Of a stretch of DNA of 64,000 nucleotides, positions 46,123-54,841 are shown piece after piece. Position 1 is the stretch's first letter. Each line of letters starts with the position of its first letter. The notes beneath the pieces are model-generated. The model did no database searches, had not been told where the DNA came from, and was given only the letters and a program-made list of their open reading frames with translations. The stretch lies in contig CP091137.1 of assembly GCA_021582295.1 (NCBI GenBank), positions 1,258,001 through 1,322,000 of the forward strand. The letters are read 5' to 3'. Made by a program: the position numbers and the translations under genes. This DNA comes from Candidatus Thiovulum stygium (GTDB lineage: Bacteria; Campylobacterota; Campylobacteria; Campylobacterales; Thiovulaceae).

Positions 46123-47355
46123 CTATTCAAAATTTTCATGAATAAACTTCAAAAGAGATTCAATATTTTTTAATTTCGTGTAATTATTAACACTAACATT
46201 ATAAACATAATTTTCATGAATAGGCTCAAATTTACCACCTTTATTGGAAGACTCTTCAATAAAAGGAAAATTCGTAATTACTTTACTAAAAAGAGCAGGA
46301 TATAATTTAATTTCTTTCATAACATATCGCAACATTTTAATAAAAAGCGAAGGAAAGCCAACATCTGCGATAATATGATATTCATTATTGAGAAAAATCT
46401 TTGCACGATTTCGTTCAATAAGTTCAAAAAATTCGATTTTTTCACCTTTGCCATTAAAGGGTATTTTAATTATTTCATCTTTATTAATATTTTTGTCAAT
46501 AATTTTATTTTCAAATTTGAGATCTTCTTTAATATTAAGATTATCAAGTTCCACATCTATTTGACTTTTATTTTGAACAACAGAATTAGAATTAGAATTA
46601 TTAGTTTTTGGTATTTCACAGTCTAAATTCATCTGTTCAAAGTCATCTTCTTTATCTTTTTCTTGATTGCTATTATTTGTTACAAAAGGCAATTCAACTG
46701 GAGCAAAAACTGGCTTTTTAAAAGCTAAATTTTTATCATCTTGAGAACTATTTTTTGAATTTATAATATCTTCGTGATTATTATTTTGTTTTGCTCTGAT
46801 TTCATCAGATTCAAAATTTTTAATTTCAAGAACTTTTTCACATTTTTTGTCGCCAAAATCTAAACCAGTGCGAATATAATTAATATATCTATTAATATCT
46901 TTTAATTTATATGGAGGATCAAACGAAAAAAACATTCTTAAAATATTTAAATCGCATTCACTCATATCAAAAATATTAAAAGCATGTATTCTTTTAGCAT
47001 CTAATCCATCTTGTTTATTATCTGCAATCCAATAATCGATACCATTGGTCAAAATGCCAAAATTAGCACTTTCATCGCTATTAATATAAAGAGTCAATTG
47101 TTCAAAATCTTTCATTACAAGTTTATGAGTTAATCTTTTTGCTTCAACAAGAAATTTAGAATTATCTTCAAATACAAAAGTAGCATCAACTCGTTTTTTG
47201 GTTGAAGTCATATCTTCAAAAATCACTCTATTTTCATTAAAAATATCCCAGCCTATATATCTAAACATAGGTAAAATCGTAGATATTAAAGTTTGATTTT
47301 CACTAATATCTCGTTTTATTCGACTTATTTTCTGAATAGTTGGAATTATTTTCAA
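46123..47355 (-). CDS. PD-(D/E)XK nuclease-domain protein (HsdR N-terminal-like)
   Basis: The N-terminal domain of about 140 residues resembles the N-terminal nuclease domain of type I restriction subunits and predicted type IV enzymes. LISTILPMFRYIGWDIF is followed by KKRVDATFVFEDNSKFLVEA and KR, supplying the D...E-x-K catalytic set. A middle low-complexity Asn/Glu/Asp-rich region (about 190-290) precedes a C-terminal domain of about 110 residues that I cannot name. No helicase, methylase or specificity gene is nearby, so this is a stand-alone protein. Defence or repair are both possible. Confidence 0.65.
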   Translation of the reverse strand: MKIIPTIQKISRIKRDISENQTLISTILPMFRYIGWDIFNENRVIFEDMTSTKKRVDATFVFEDNSKFLVEAKRLTHKLVMKDFEQLTLYINSDESANFGILTNGIDYWIADNKQDGLDAKRIHAFNIFDMSECDLNILRMFFSFDPPYKLKDINRYINYIRTGLDFGDKKCEKVLEIKNFESDEIRAKQNNNHEDIINSKNSSQDDKNLAFKKPVFAPVELPFVTNNSNQEKDKEDDFEQMNLDCEIPKTNNSNSNSVVQNKSQIDVELDNLNIKEDLKFENKIIDKNINKDEIIKIPFNGKGEKIEFFELIERNRAKIFLNNEYHIIADVGFPSLFIKMLRYVMKEIKLYPALFSKVITNFPFIEESSNKGGKFEPIHENYVYNVSVNNYTKLKNIESLLKFIHENFE

Positions 47356-47404
47356 ATATTTATCTCCTTATTAATTTTTTAATTGCTATTATAACTATTT
47401 AACT

Positions 47405-48121
47405 TTATCTATTTTTTAGAATAAGATTATTTTCGCTACTATCAACTAAATTTTGAAGAGGCATTCCTAAATAATAACCTTGAAACATATCAACACCAAT
47501 TTCTCGACCTTGTTTAAAGACTTCTTCAGAATCAACAAATTCAGCAATAACTTTAAAATTAGATAATTTTGCAAATTGAACTATTGTTTTTGCAACTAAA
47601 AGTGCATTTTCATCAGTAGCGATTTTTTTAATAATAGAACCATCTATTTTTAAATAATCAGGTCTAATTTGTAAAAGATAAGAAAAATTTGAATAACAAC
47701 TTCCAAAGTCATCAATAGCAATTTTTACACCATATTTTCTAACTTTTCTAATAAATTCAAGAATTGGTTCAAATTGTTCAATTTGTTCGCTTTCAAGAAT
47801 TTCAAAAGTAATATTTGAAGGTTTTGGAAAATTTGATAAATTCTCTTCGATATATTGAGAAATATCATGATTTAAAATATCATCAGCTGACAAATTTATC
47901 GAAAATGAGACATCAAGATCACGAAAATTTTTAAAACTCTCTTCTATAACTACCTTTGTAATATCAAAATAATATTTAGTATTTTTAGCATATTGCAAAA
48001 AGAAATAAGGAGTTAAATATCTTTCGCCATCTTTTAATCTTACAAGTCCTTCATATTTAACAATTTTTCTATCGGAACTAAAAATAGGTTGATAAAAAAG
48101 TGTAAAATGTCCAAGTTTCAA
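47405..48121 (-). CDS. EAL-domain cyclic-di-GMP phosphodiesterase-like protein, N-terminus uncertain
   Basis: An EAL domain of about 230 residues. It has YEGLVRLKDG (the EAL motif variant EGL), INLSADDIL, ESEQIEQ, IAIDDFGSCYSNF, DYLKIDGS and VIAEFVDSEEV, so most metal and catalytic residues are kept. The start at 48121 is a TTG without a good ribosome site. The frame stays open upstream to a stop at 48230-48232 with no ATG, including a hydrophobic stretch (IKFFIYGSILGAISVGL), so the true start or a lost N-terminal region is unresolved. It may be a truncated GGDEF/EAL protein. Confidence 0.75.
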   Translation of the reverse strand: MKLGHFTLFYQPIFSSDRKIVKYEGLVRLKDGERYLTPYFFLQYAKNTKYYFDITKVVIEESFKNFRDLDVSFSINLSADDILNHDISQYIEENLSNFPKPSNITFEILESEQIEQFEPILEFIRKVRKYGVKIAIDDFGSCYSNFSYLLQIRPDYLKIDGSIIKKIATDENALLVAKTIVQFAKLSNFKVIAEFVDSEEVFKQGREIGVDMFQGYYLGMPLQNLVDSSENNLILKNR

Positions 48122-48251
48122 ACCATCTTTACCAGATAAATTTTTTATAAGTTTAGGAATAGTATCACTTTTTAAACCGACAGATATAGCTCCAAGAATA
48201 GAACCATAAATAAAAAATTTTATATGATTTTAGAAAAGAATATAAAGATAG

Positions 48252-48275
48252 ATGGCTGGAAAGAGTTCCAGCCAT
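48252..48275. terminator. Strong hairpin between EAL gene and cco operon
   Basis: ATGGCTGGAA (48252-48261), loop AGAG, TTCCAGCCAT (48266-48275): a perfect 10-bp stem with high GC. It lies 62 bases after the last small gene of the cco cluster on the minus strand and most likely ends that transcript. Confidence 0.7.
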
Positions 48276-48336
48276 AAAAGAGTTAAATTAAGAAAAGTTT
48301 TTAAATATTGTTCTTTTTAAGAGAGAATTTTAAACT

Positions 48337-48426
48337 TTATCCAACATAAAGATGATTAGGAGTTAAAACTGCCCAAAGAGTAATAAGAGCTGTAATGACT
48401 AAGCCCCAAGCTATAATTTTTTCCAT
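48337..48426 (-). CDS. 29-residue single-span peptide at the end of the cco cluster
   Basis: Reads MEKIIAWGLVITALITLWAV then LTPNHLYVG: one membrane helix, with an AGGA ribosome site, 12 bases after the DUF4006-type gene and before the terminator. Its size and place recall tiny cbb3 subunits such as CcoM, but there is no sequence proof of that. Confidence 0.5.
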   Translation of the reverse strand: MEKIIAWGLVITALITLWAVLTPNHLYVG

Positions 48427-48438
48427 AATATTTAAGTC

Positions 48439-48663
48439 CTATTTGACAAGTTGATAATTTTTGTTATTATCGCTACTGTTCTTTTGAAGATTATTAATAT
48501 CATTAATTTTATAGACATTTGTAGCTTCATTTTGTTGAACAGTTAAAGAAATAATAGCTAGACCTGCTAAAATAGAAAGTAATAAAACAGTAGCTACTAA
48601 CATGCCGACAAAACCGTGAAGAGCGAAAACACTTCTTTCTGAATCTCGCATTTCTCTAGCCAT
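48439..48663 (-). CDS. DUF4006-type small membrane protein
   Basis: 74 residues. A conserved-looking SERSVFALHGFVGMLVATVL is followed by LLSILAGLAII, a single membrane helix, then a polar Asn/Lys-rich tail. DUF4006 proteins accompany the cbb3 oxidase genes in Campylobacterota. The start overlaps the ccoP stop by one base, so it is part of the same transcript. Confidence 0.75.
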   Translation of the reverse strand: MAREMRDSERSVFALHGFVGMLVATVLLLSILAGLAIISLTVQQNEATNVYKINDINNLQKNSSDNNKNYQLVK

Positions 48664-49601
48664 TATTTTGATCCCTCTTGTAATTTAATAATATATGTTG
48701 CAACAGCTTTTTGTTGTGTCGCTGTAAGTCGCATATCTTCAGTTTTAAAAGATGGCATTTTTCCAATTGCACCAGTTTTACCGTATTGTAAAACAGCTGT
48801 AATTAAATCAACAGTAAAATTTTTGATATTTGGAGCAACCATTGGTATTCCAGTTCCATCAGTGCCATGACAAGCTGAACAAACACCAGCAAATACTTCA
48901 GCACCTTGAGAGCCAACAAAACCGTTAGTTATATAATCAACAACTAGACTAATTTCTGCATCACTAATAGAATTTCCTGTGTTTATATTAATAAGTCCAT
49001 TTCGGTCTGGCATAGCAATACCTTCACCAACGAGACCATCATTTGAACCATTCATAATTACATGTTTTACAGAAATAGAATCAAGTCTTTTAGTTAAATT
49101 AGCTGCTTTGCTATCCATACCATCAGCACTTACACCATGACAAGGAGCACAATTAACTAAAAATACAGATTGACCCATATTATTTAATTCATCATCAGAA
49201 ATATTTGCATGTTTCTCTTCAAATTTTTTATTATAAGTTTTAACTTCTTCGTTATATTCACCAATTTGTGAATAAGCCCAAAGAGGATAACCAGAGAACC
49301 AATACCATATTGCCCAAACAATAGTAGTTAAAAACGATACTGCCCAACCGATAGGAAGTTCATTTTTAAATTCACCAATTCCGTCCCAATTTTCATCAGC
49401 AAGTTGTCCAGAAGCTTTATCATTTTTCATTTGATTAACATATTTGAGACCTACTCCAACTGTTATAACAAGAATAATAATAGCTGCCAACATAGAGAGA
49501 ATATTAACCATGTCATCGCCGATAATATTTCCAACATATGAGAAAATAATACCTAACAATGCAAGAGAGATTAGTATAGTAACTATAACTATATTTTTCA
49601 T
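48663..49601 (-). CDS. ccoP: cbb3-type cytochrome c oxidase subunit III (di-haem)
   Basis: Electron-entry subunit. Two N-terminal membrane helices (about residues 5-25 and 33-50) and a third hydrophobic region near 95 (AVSFLTTIVWAIWYWFSGYP) precede two c-type haem sites, CAPCHG at about 151 and CSACHG at about 242. Axial Met candidates are in GIAMPDRNG and IGKMPSF. The length of 312 fits. It follows ccoQ by 19 bases. Confidence 0.94.
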   Translation of the reverse strand: MKNIVIVTILISLALLGIIFSYVGNIIGDDMVNILSMLAAIIILVITVGVGLKYVNQMKNDKASGQLADENWDGIGEFKNELPIGWAVSFLTTIVWAIWYWFSGYPLWAYSQIGEYNEEVKTYNKKFEEKHANISDDELNNMGQSVFLVNCAPCHGVSADGMDSKAANLTKRLDSISVKHVIMNGSNDGLVGEGIAMPDRNGLININTGNSISDAEISLVVDYITNGFVGSQGAEVFAGVCSACHGTDGTGIPMVAPNIKNFTVDLITAVLQYGKTGAIGKMPSFKTEDMRLTATQQKAVATYIIKLQEGSK

Positions 49602-49620
49602 ATTACATATATCCTTTCTT

Positions 49621-49836
49621 TTATTTTATTTTATAAGAAGGCTCTCTAGCCACTCCAACCTGTTCGATTGGAGTTGTAGAAACATCATCATTAATAGCTA
49701 AATTTCCATATTTTTCATAATTTCTAGTACCCTTTTTTTCTGCTCGATATAAATGAACAATATAAGCATAAAGAACTGTTACTAGAAAAGCTGTGAAAAA
49801 AAAGTAGGCATAAGCCTGAATTTGACCGAGTTCCAT
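49621..49836 (-). CDS. ccoQ: cbb3 oxidase small subunit CcoQ
   Basis: 71 residues: one membrane helix (ELGQIQAYAYFFFTAFLVTV) followed by YAYIVHLYRAEKKGTRNYEKY, the CcoQ pattern, and a polar tail. The reading starts four bases after ccoO, giving the operon order N-O-Q-P. Confidence 0.82.
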   Translation of the reverse strand: MELGQIQAYAYFFFTAFLVTVLYAYIVHLYRAEKKGTRNYEKYGNLAINDDVSTTPIEQVGVAREPSYKIK

Positions 49837-49840
49837 GTGA

Positions 49841-50533
49841 TTACTTTAAAATATTTAAATATGCAATAAGTGCAACGATTTGAGGAATTTCACCTTTTTC
49901 GACCGCATCTTTTACATCTTGATTTTTCATGCTATTTGCAATAATTTTAGCTTCAGTTAGCATATCAGCTTTTGCTTCATCATAAGTAGCAGGAAGTTTT
50001 ACTGTAACACTAGAACCATCTCGCATAGTAATAGCAGTGTTATATGGAGCATTAAATACTTTATTAACTGTTACTGCTTCAGCATAAGCTGTTTCTAAAT
50101 CAGCTGATTTTGAAAACATGTGTTTATATGCAGGCATAATTGATCCCGGAACAACCGAAATAGGATCCCACATATGATTTTCATGCCAATCTGTTGTTCG
50201 ATAGTTTCCTACTCTATGAAGATCTGGTCCAGTTCGTTTTGAACCCCATAAAAATGGTCTATCATAAGCATATTCACCACTTAACGAATACATTCCGTAT
50301 CGGTCTGTTTCATTTTTAAATGGTCTAATAAGTTGTGAATGACAAGCATTACAGCTATCTGCAATATAAACATTTCGACCCGCTAATTCAAGTGTTGAAT
50401 AAGGTTTTGTGCCTACTGTTGGTCTTGAAGCTTCCACAAAACTTGGAAGAATTTCAATAAGACCTGCAAAAGCAATTGTTAAAAATACACCTACCGCAAA
50501 AAAGAATGGTCTTTCTTCCAACCAATGAAACAT
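49841..50533 (-). CDS. ccoO: cbb3 oxidase subunit II (mono-haem)
   Basis: One N-terminal helix (FFFAVGVFLTIAFAGLIEIL) and a single c-type haem site CNACHSQ at about residue 61, followed by the conserved stretch RTGPDLHRVGNYRTTDWHEN HMWDP and the axial Met in GSIMPAYKHM. Length 230 is typical. It transfers electrons from CcoP to CcoN. Confidence 0.95.
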   Translation of the reverse strand: MFHWLEERPFFFAVGVFLTIAFAGLIEILPSFVEASRPTVGTKPYSTLELAGRNVYIADSCNACHSQLIRPFKNETDRYGMYSLSGEYAYDRPFLWGSKRTGPDLHRVGNYRTTDWHENHMWDPISVVPGSIMPAYKHMFSKSADLETAYAEAVTVNKVFNAPYNTAITMRDGSSVTVKLPATYDEAKADMLTEAKIIANSMKNQDVKDAVEKGEIPQIVALIAYLNILK

Positions 50534-50551
50534 GATTTTATCTCCTCTTTC

Positions 50552-52030
50552 TTAATTTGCTGACATAGGCGATTTATTGACATTTAACTCTTTATCTTCG
50601 AGTTTTCTGCCAACACTAATTGTTTTATAAATATTATAAGCCCAGATAAAAATACCTGTTAAATATAATAAACCACCAACTGCTCTAAGTGTGTAATATG
50701 GATGTAAAACAACTACTGTATCAATGAATGAATAAGATAAATTACCAAATTCATCAGTTGCTCTCCACATCATACCTTGAGTAATTCCAGCAATCCACAT
50801 TGAACTAAAATATAAAACGATACCAATAGTTTGAAGCCAGAATTGTGTTTCCATTAATGATTTGCTATAAAGTTCTCGTTTAAATAATCTAGGTGTCATG
50901 TGATATATTGCAGCAATAATCATAAATCCAACCCATCCAAGTGTTCCATCATGAACATGTCCCGGAATCCAATCTGTGAAGTGTGCAAGTGCATTTACTG
51001 ATTTAATCGCTTGAATTGGACCTTCAAGAGTTGAAAGCATATAAAAAGTTGATCCTAAAACCATAAATTTAATAAGTGGATTTGATTGAAGTTGATTCCA
51101 TTCACCTTTCATAGTTAAAAGCATATTTATAGCTGAACCCCAAGATGGAAGAATAAGAACAATAGAAAATACTGATCCCATTGTTTGCATCCAATCTGGA
51201 ACTGTTGAATAAATTAAGTGATGTCCTCCAGCCCATAAATATACGAACATTAAACCCCAGAAAGATAAAAGAGAAAGTTTATATGAATAAACAGTTTGTC
51301 CTGATTCTTTTGGTAAGAAATAATAAATCATTGCAACAATTGGAGTTGTAAATACGAATGCAACTGCATTGTGTCCAAACCACCATTGAACTAATGCATC
51401 ATTTGTTCCTGCATACCAAGAAACAGAGTGATACCAACTTCCATGACCTGAAACTAAAGCTGTTGGAACTTCCATATTATTAAATAAAAATAACATTGCA
51501 ACTGCTAAGAAAGCTGCAATATAATACCAAATAGATATATATAAAGTTCTTTCTCGTCTAATTCCGATTAGACCAAAAATGCTAACACCCCAAAGAACCC
51601 AGAAGACTACAACTAACAAATCAAGAGGCCATTCAAGTTCTGCATACTCTTTTGATGTTGTAATTCCTGCGAACAATGTAACAACTGCAAGAAGAATTGT
51701 AAGTATATAAACAGCAAAATGTAATTTGCCTACAACCATTAAGAATGGAGATTCAGCCATTGATACTTTAAGTACTCTTTGACCTACATAATACCAAGTG
51801 GCAAAAATACCACTTACAGTAAATCCAAAAGCAACACCATTTGTATGAATTGGTCTCAATCTGCTAAATGTTCCATACTCACCAAACAGATAGTTGAGTT
51901 CTGGAAATGCCAATTGAAAAGCGATAATGACTCCTATGGTCATGCCTATAATCCCAAATAGAATTGTTGCATAAAGAAAAAGTCGAGTGACTGTATAGTC
52001 GTATGCTAATGGGTGTTGATTATTTCCCAT
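50552..52030 (-). CDS. ccoN: cbb3 oxidase catalytic subunit I
   Basis: Haem-copper oxygen reductase for microaerobic respiration, proton-pumping, about 12 membrane helices. Haem and copper ligands are visible in RPIHTNGVAFGF (helix II), WWFGHNAVAFVFTTP (copper site with Tyr-linked His), GGHHLIYS, and HFTDWIPGHVHDGTLGW (haem ligands). 492 residues. It heads the operon ccoN-O-Q-P-DUF4006-29aa. It diverges from the HD-GYP gene across 223 bases. Confidence 0.96.
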   Translation of the reverse strand: MGNNQHPLAYDYTVTRLFLYATILFGIIGMTIGVIIAFQLAFPELNYLFGEYGTFSRLRPIHTNGVAFGFTVSGIFATWYYVGQRVLKVSMAESPFLMVVGKLHFAVYILTILLAVVTLFAGITTSKEYAELEWPLDLLVVVFWVLWGVSIFGLIGIRRERTLYISIWYYIAAFLAVAMLFLFNNMEVPTALVSGHGSWYHSVSWYAGTNDALVQWWFGHNAVAFVFTTPIVAMIYYFLPKESGQTVYSYKLSLLSFWGLMFVYLWAGGHHLIYSTVPDWMQTMGSVFSIVLILPSWGSAINMLLTMKGEWNQLQSNPLIKFMVLGSTFYMLSTLEGPIQAIKSVNALAHFTDWIPGHVHDGTLGWVGFMIIAAIYHMTPRLFKRELYSKSLMETQFWLQTIGIVLYFSSMWIAGITQGMMWRATDEFGNLSYSFIDTVVVLHPYYTLRAVGGLLYLTGIFIWAYNIYKTISVGRKLEDKELNVNKSPMSAN

Positions 52031-52253
52031 TAAATGCCTCCTGAATATAAAAAGTTAAAAATCTGATAGCATTTACAAAAATATGCTATTCGATTTAAAA
52101 TGGAATATTAAATCAAATAAAATGATAAACAGCTTAAACACGATTGAAAAATAATTTCTAATTTTGCAAAAATCTCCGATTCTTTTTAACTTTATTTTAT
52201 AATTACGAGATATTAAATAAAAAAATTGTGTTATATTTGAAATAGGAGCAAAA

Positions 52254-53795
52254 ATGGATCACACAAGAAAATTATTTGAACTTAGCATAGCTTTATTAGG
52301 TGAAAAAAATCTATATGTTTTATTAGAAAAAATAGTTACAGTTGCCAGAGATTTTACTGGTGCTGATGCTGGAAGTTTATATTTAAAAAATAATGACAAA
52401 GATAGACTTGAATTTAAGATTGTTCAAACAGGTTCTTTAAATATTTATATTGGAGCTCATGATTCTGAAACTGATTGGCGACCAGTTCAATTACATTTAG
52501 CTGATGGTTCTGAAAATTTTAGAAATGTTTCAGCAGTTGCAGCAATTACTGGCGAAATGATATTAATTGATGATTGTTATAACATTTCTAATTATGATTT
52601 TTCAGGAACTCGTGAATTTGATGCACGAAATCATTATCGAACTCAATCAATGATAGTTATTCCATTAAAAGATTTTGATGGTGAAGTCATTGGAGTTCTT
52701 CAGTTAATTAATAAAATTGATCCAAAAACTAGAAAATTAAGTATATTCGGAGAATTTGATCGTGAAAGTTCTGTTGCTCTTGCTTCACAAGCAACAGTTG
52801 CCATTATAAATACAAAATTATTTCAAGAACTTGAACGATTTTTAGAAAAATTTATACAGTCAATCGGTGAAGTCTTTGATGAAAAATCTCCCTATACTGG
52901 AAATCATCTCAAAAAAGTTGGTCATTTAGTTAAATTAATTCTTGAAGCCATAAATGAAGAAAATATATTATTTCGTGGAGTTTATTATACAAAAGATAAA
53001 ATGGACTTGATGGAAATTGCATCTTTGCTTCACGATATTGGTAAAATAGCAGTTCCTGATCATATTATCGATAAAGCTACAAAATTACAACTACTTTTTG
53101 ATAAAATTGAATTAATAGCCGAAAGATTTGAAATAATTAAACGAGATTTAAAAATAGAACTTTTAGAACATAAAATTTCTCGAGATTTTTATGAATTTGA
53201 ATTATCACGACTAGAAAGTGATTTACATTTTTTAAGAGAAATTAATTCTGGTGAAGATTTTATGACTCCTGCAAAAATAGAACGAGTTTTAAATATTAGT
53301 AAAATAAAATATAAATTAAATAGTGTAGAAGTAAGTTTGTTAAGAGAAGATGATATTAAAAATTTATCTATAGTTAGAGGCACTTTAACTGAAGAAGAAC
53401 GAACAATTATTATGAATCATGCAACAATGACAACTAAAATCTTAAAAAATATTCCATTTCCTAAAAAATTTGTCGAAGCAAAACGTATCGCATCAAATCA
53501 TCATGAAAAATTAAATGGTAAAGGTTATCCTCAAGGATTATCAGATTCAAAATTAAATCTCGATGATAGAATTTTAGCAATTGCAGATGTTTTCGAGGCA
53601 CTTTCATCTGCTGATAGACCATATAGAAAACCAAAAAAACTATCTGAGATCTTTAAAATTTTATCGTTTATGGTTAAAGATGGAGAACTTGATGGAGATA
53701 TAATACAATTTATATATAAATCAAAAATTTATTTAAAATATGCTGAACAAGAGATGTTACCAGAACAAATCGATGAACCAAAATTATTTTTTTAA
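52254..53795 (+). CDS. GAF and HD-GYP domain protein, probable cyclic-di-GMP phosphodiesterase
   Basis: An N-terminal GAF domain (about residues 10-185; ADAGSLYLKNNDKDRLEFKI, MIVIPLKDFDGEVIGVLQLI) senses a small ligand. A C-terminal HD-type domain begins SIGEVFDEKSPYTGNHLKKV and carries LLHDIGKIAVPDHI, then HATMTTKIL and the HD-GYP signature HHEKLNGKGYPQGLS, DRILAIADVFEALSS. A helical insert of about 120 residues separates the HD and GYP parts, longer than usual. AGGAG ribosome site. Confidence 0.85.
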   Translation: MDHTRKLFELSIALLGEKNLYVLLEKIVTVARDFTGADAGSLYLKNNDKDRLEFKIVQTGSLNIYIGAHDSETDWRPVQLHLADGSENFRNVSAVAAITGEMILIDDCYNISNYDFSGTREFDARNHYRTQSMIVIPLKDFDGEVIGVLQLINKIDPKTRKLSIFGEFDRESSVALASQATVAIINTKLFQELERFLEKFIQSIGEVFDEKSPYTGNHLKKVGHLVKLILEAINEENILFRGVYYTKDKMDLMEIASLLHDIGKIAVPDHIIDKATKLQLLFDKIELIAERFEIIKRDLKIELLEHKISRDFYEFELSRLESDLHFLREINSGEDFMTPAKIERVLNISKIKYKLNSVEVSLLREDDIKNLSIVRGTLTEEERTIIMNHATMTTKILKNIPFPKKFVEAKRIASNHHEKLNGKGYPQGLSDSKLNLDDRILAIADVFEALSSADRPYRKPKKLSEIFKILSFMVKDGELDGDIIQFIYKSKIYLKYAEQEMLPEQIDEPKLFF

Positions 53796-53829
53796 AGAGG
53801 GCTGTAAAAACCGTCATACATTTTACTGT

Positions 53830-54123
53830 TTACTGTGGTGGAATTGCAGGAGGTGAAGTTACCTCTGAACTTTCAAGAACTTCATCAACAGCTATTACTT
53901 GAATTATAGGAAAAACACCATTATATAAGTAAAATTTTGATTTTGATAAGACTAAAGTATAATTTTTATCTTCAGTTGTATTGGTTACACTATTTAAAAT
54001 AGTAGTTTCAAGTCCAATTGAAGAAATAGTAGATGTTATTAAACGATCTTCATTATAGTTATATAAATTAATAGAAGTTCCATTTAAAGAAAGTTTAAAT
54101 TTTTCTAAAACTCTATGATATAA
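53830..54123 (-). pseudogene. Orphan C-terminal gene fragment of unknown parent
   Basis: An open minus-strand frame reads about 97 residues ending AVDEVLESSEVTSPPAIPPQ then stop. It contains FKLSLNGTSINLYNYNEDRL and LVLSKSKFYLYNGVFPIIQV. There is an in-frame stop upstream (54124-54126) and no start codon, so only a 3' part is left. The short strand-rich end might come from a pilin-like or other exported protein; this is weak. The rest of 53796-54169 is the upstream region of the response regulator. Confidence 0.35.
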
Positions 54124-54169
54124 TCATTTCAACTGTTTTTCAATAAAGAAAAAATAAAGAAGGAGATCG

Positions 54170-54841
54170 ATGAGAATCTTAGTTATTGAAGATGAACCAA
54201 CTCTCAAAAAAACACTTATTGAAGGTTTAAAAGAGTTTAATTATCAAAGCGATGAGGTTAGTTCTCTTAAAGATGCTGATTATTATTTAAATATCAGAAA
54301 TTATGATTTAGTATTAATGGATTGGATGTTACCTGATGGCAATGGAATTGATTTAATTCCCCAGATAAAACATAAATCTTTAAAAACGATAGTGGTTGTT
54401 TTATCTGCACGAGATGACAATGCAAGTGAAATAAGTGCTTTAAAACGAGGTGCTGATGATTATATTCGCAAACCTTTTGATTTCGATATTTTAATTGCTA
54501 GAATTCAAGCTAGATTAAGATTTGGTGGAAGTAATATAATCGAGATTGATGGTTTAAAAATTAATCCAGACGAAGAAAAAATTATTTATATGAATCAAGA
54601 AGTTGAACTTAAAGGCAAACCTTTTGAAGTTTTAAGTCATCTTGCAAGACATCGCGATCAAATTATTTCAAAAGAGCAACTTTTAGATGCTATTTGGGAA
54701 GAACCAGAATTAGTTACACCAAATGTAATTGAAGTTGCAATTAATCAGATTCGCCAAAAAATGGATAAACCTCTTGATATTACAACAATTGAAACTGTAA
54801 GAAGACGAGGCTATAGGTTTTGTTTTCCAAAACAGGTTTAG
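54170..54841 (+). CDS. OmpR-family response regulator
   Basis: Receiver domain: EDE near residue 8, phospho-acceptor Asp at about 51 in LVLMDWMLPDGNG, SARDD at about 80 and KPFDF at about 102. A C-terminal winged-helix domain is typical of the OmpR/PhoB type (VLSHLARHRDQIISKEQLLD, VRRRGYRF). An AAGGAG site precedes the ATG. It overlaps the kinase gene by 22 bases. One GATGAGGT copy is at 54251. Target genes are unknown. Confidence 0.9.
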   Translation: MRILVIEDEPTLKKTLIEGLKEFNYQSDEVSSLKDADYYLNIRNYDLVLMDWMLPDGNGIDLIPQIKHKSLKTIVVVLSARDDNASEISALKRGADDYIRKPFDFDILIARIQARLRFGGSNIIEIDGLKINPDEEKIIYMNQEVELKGKPFEVLSHLARHRDQIISKEQLLDAIWEEPELVTPNVIEVAINQIRQKMDKPLDITTIETVRRRGYRFCFPKQV

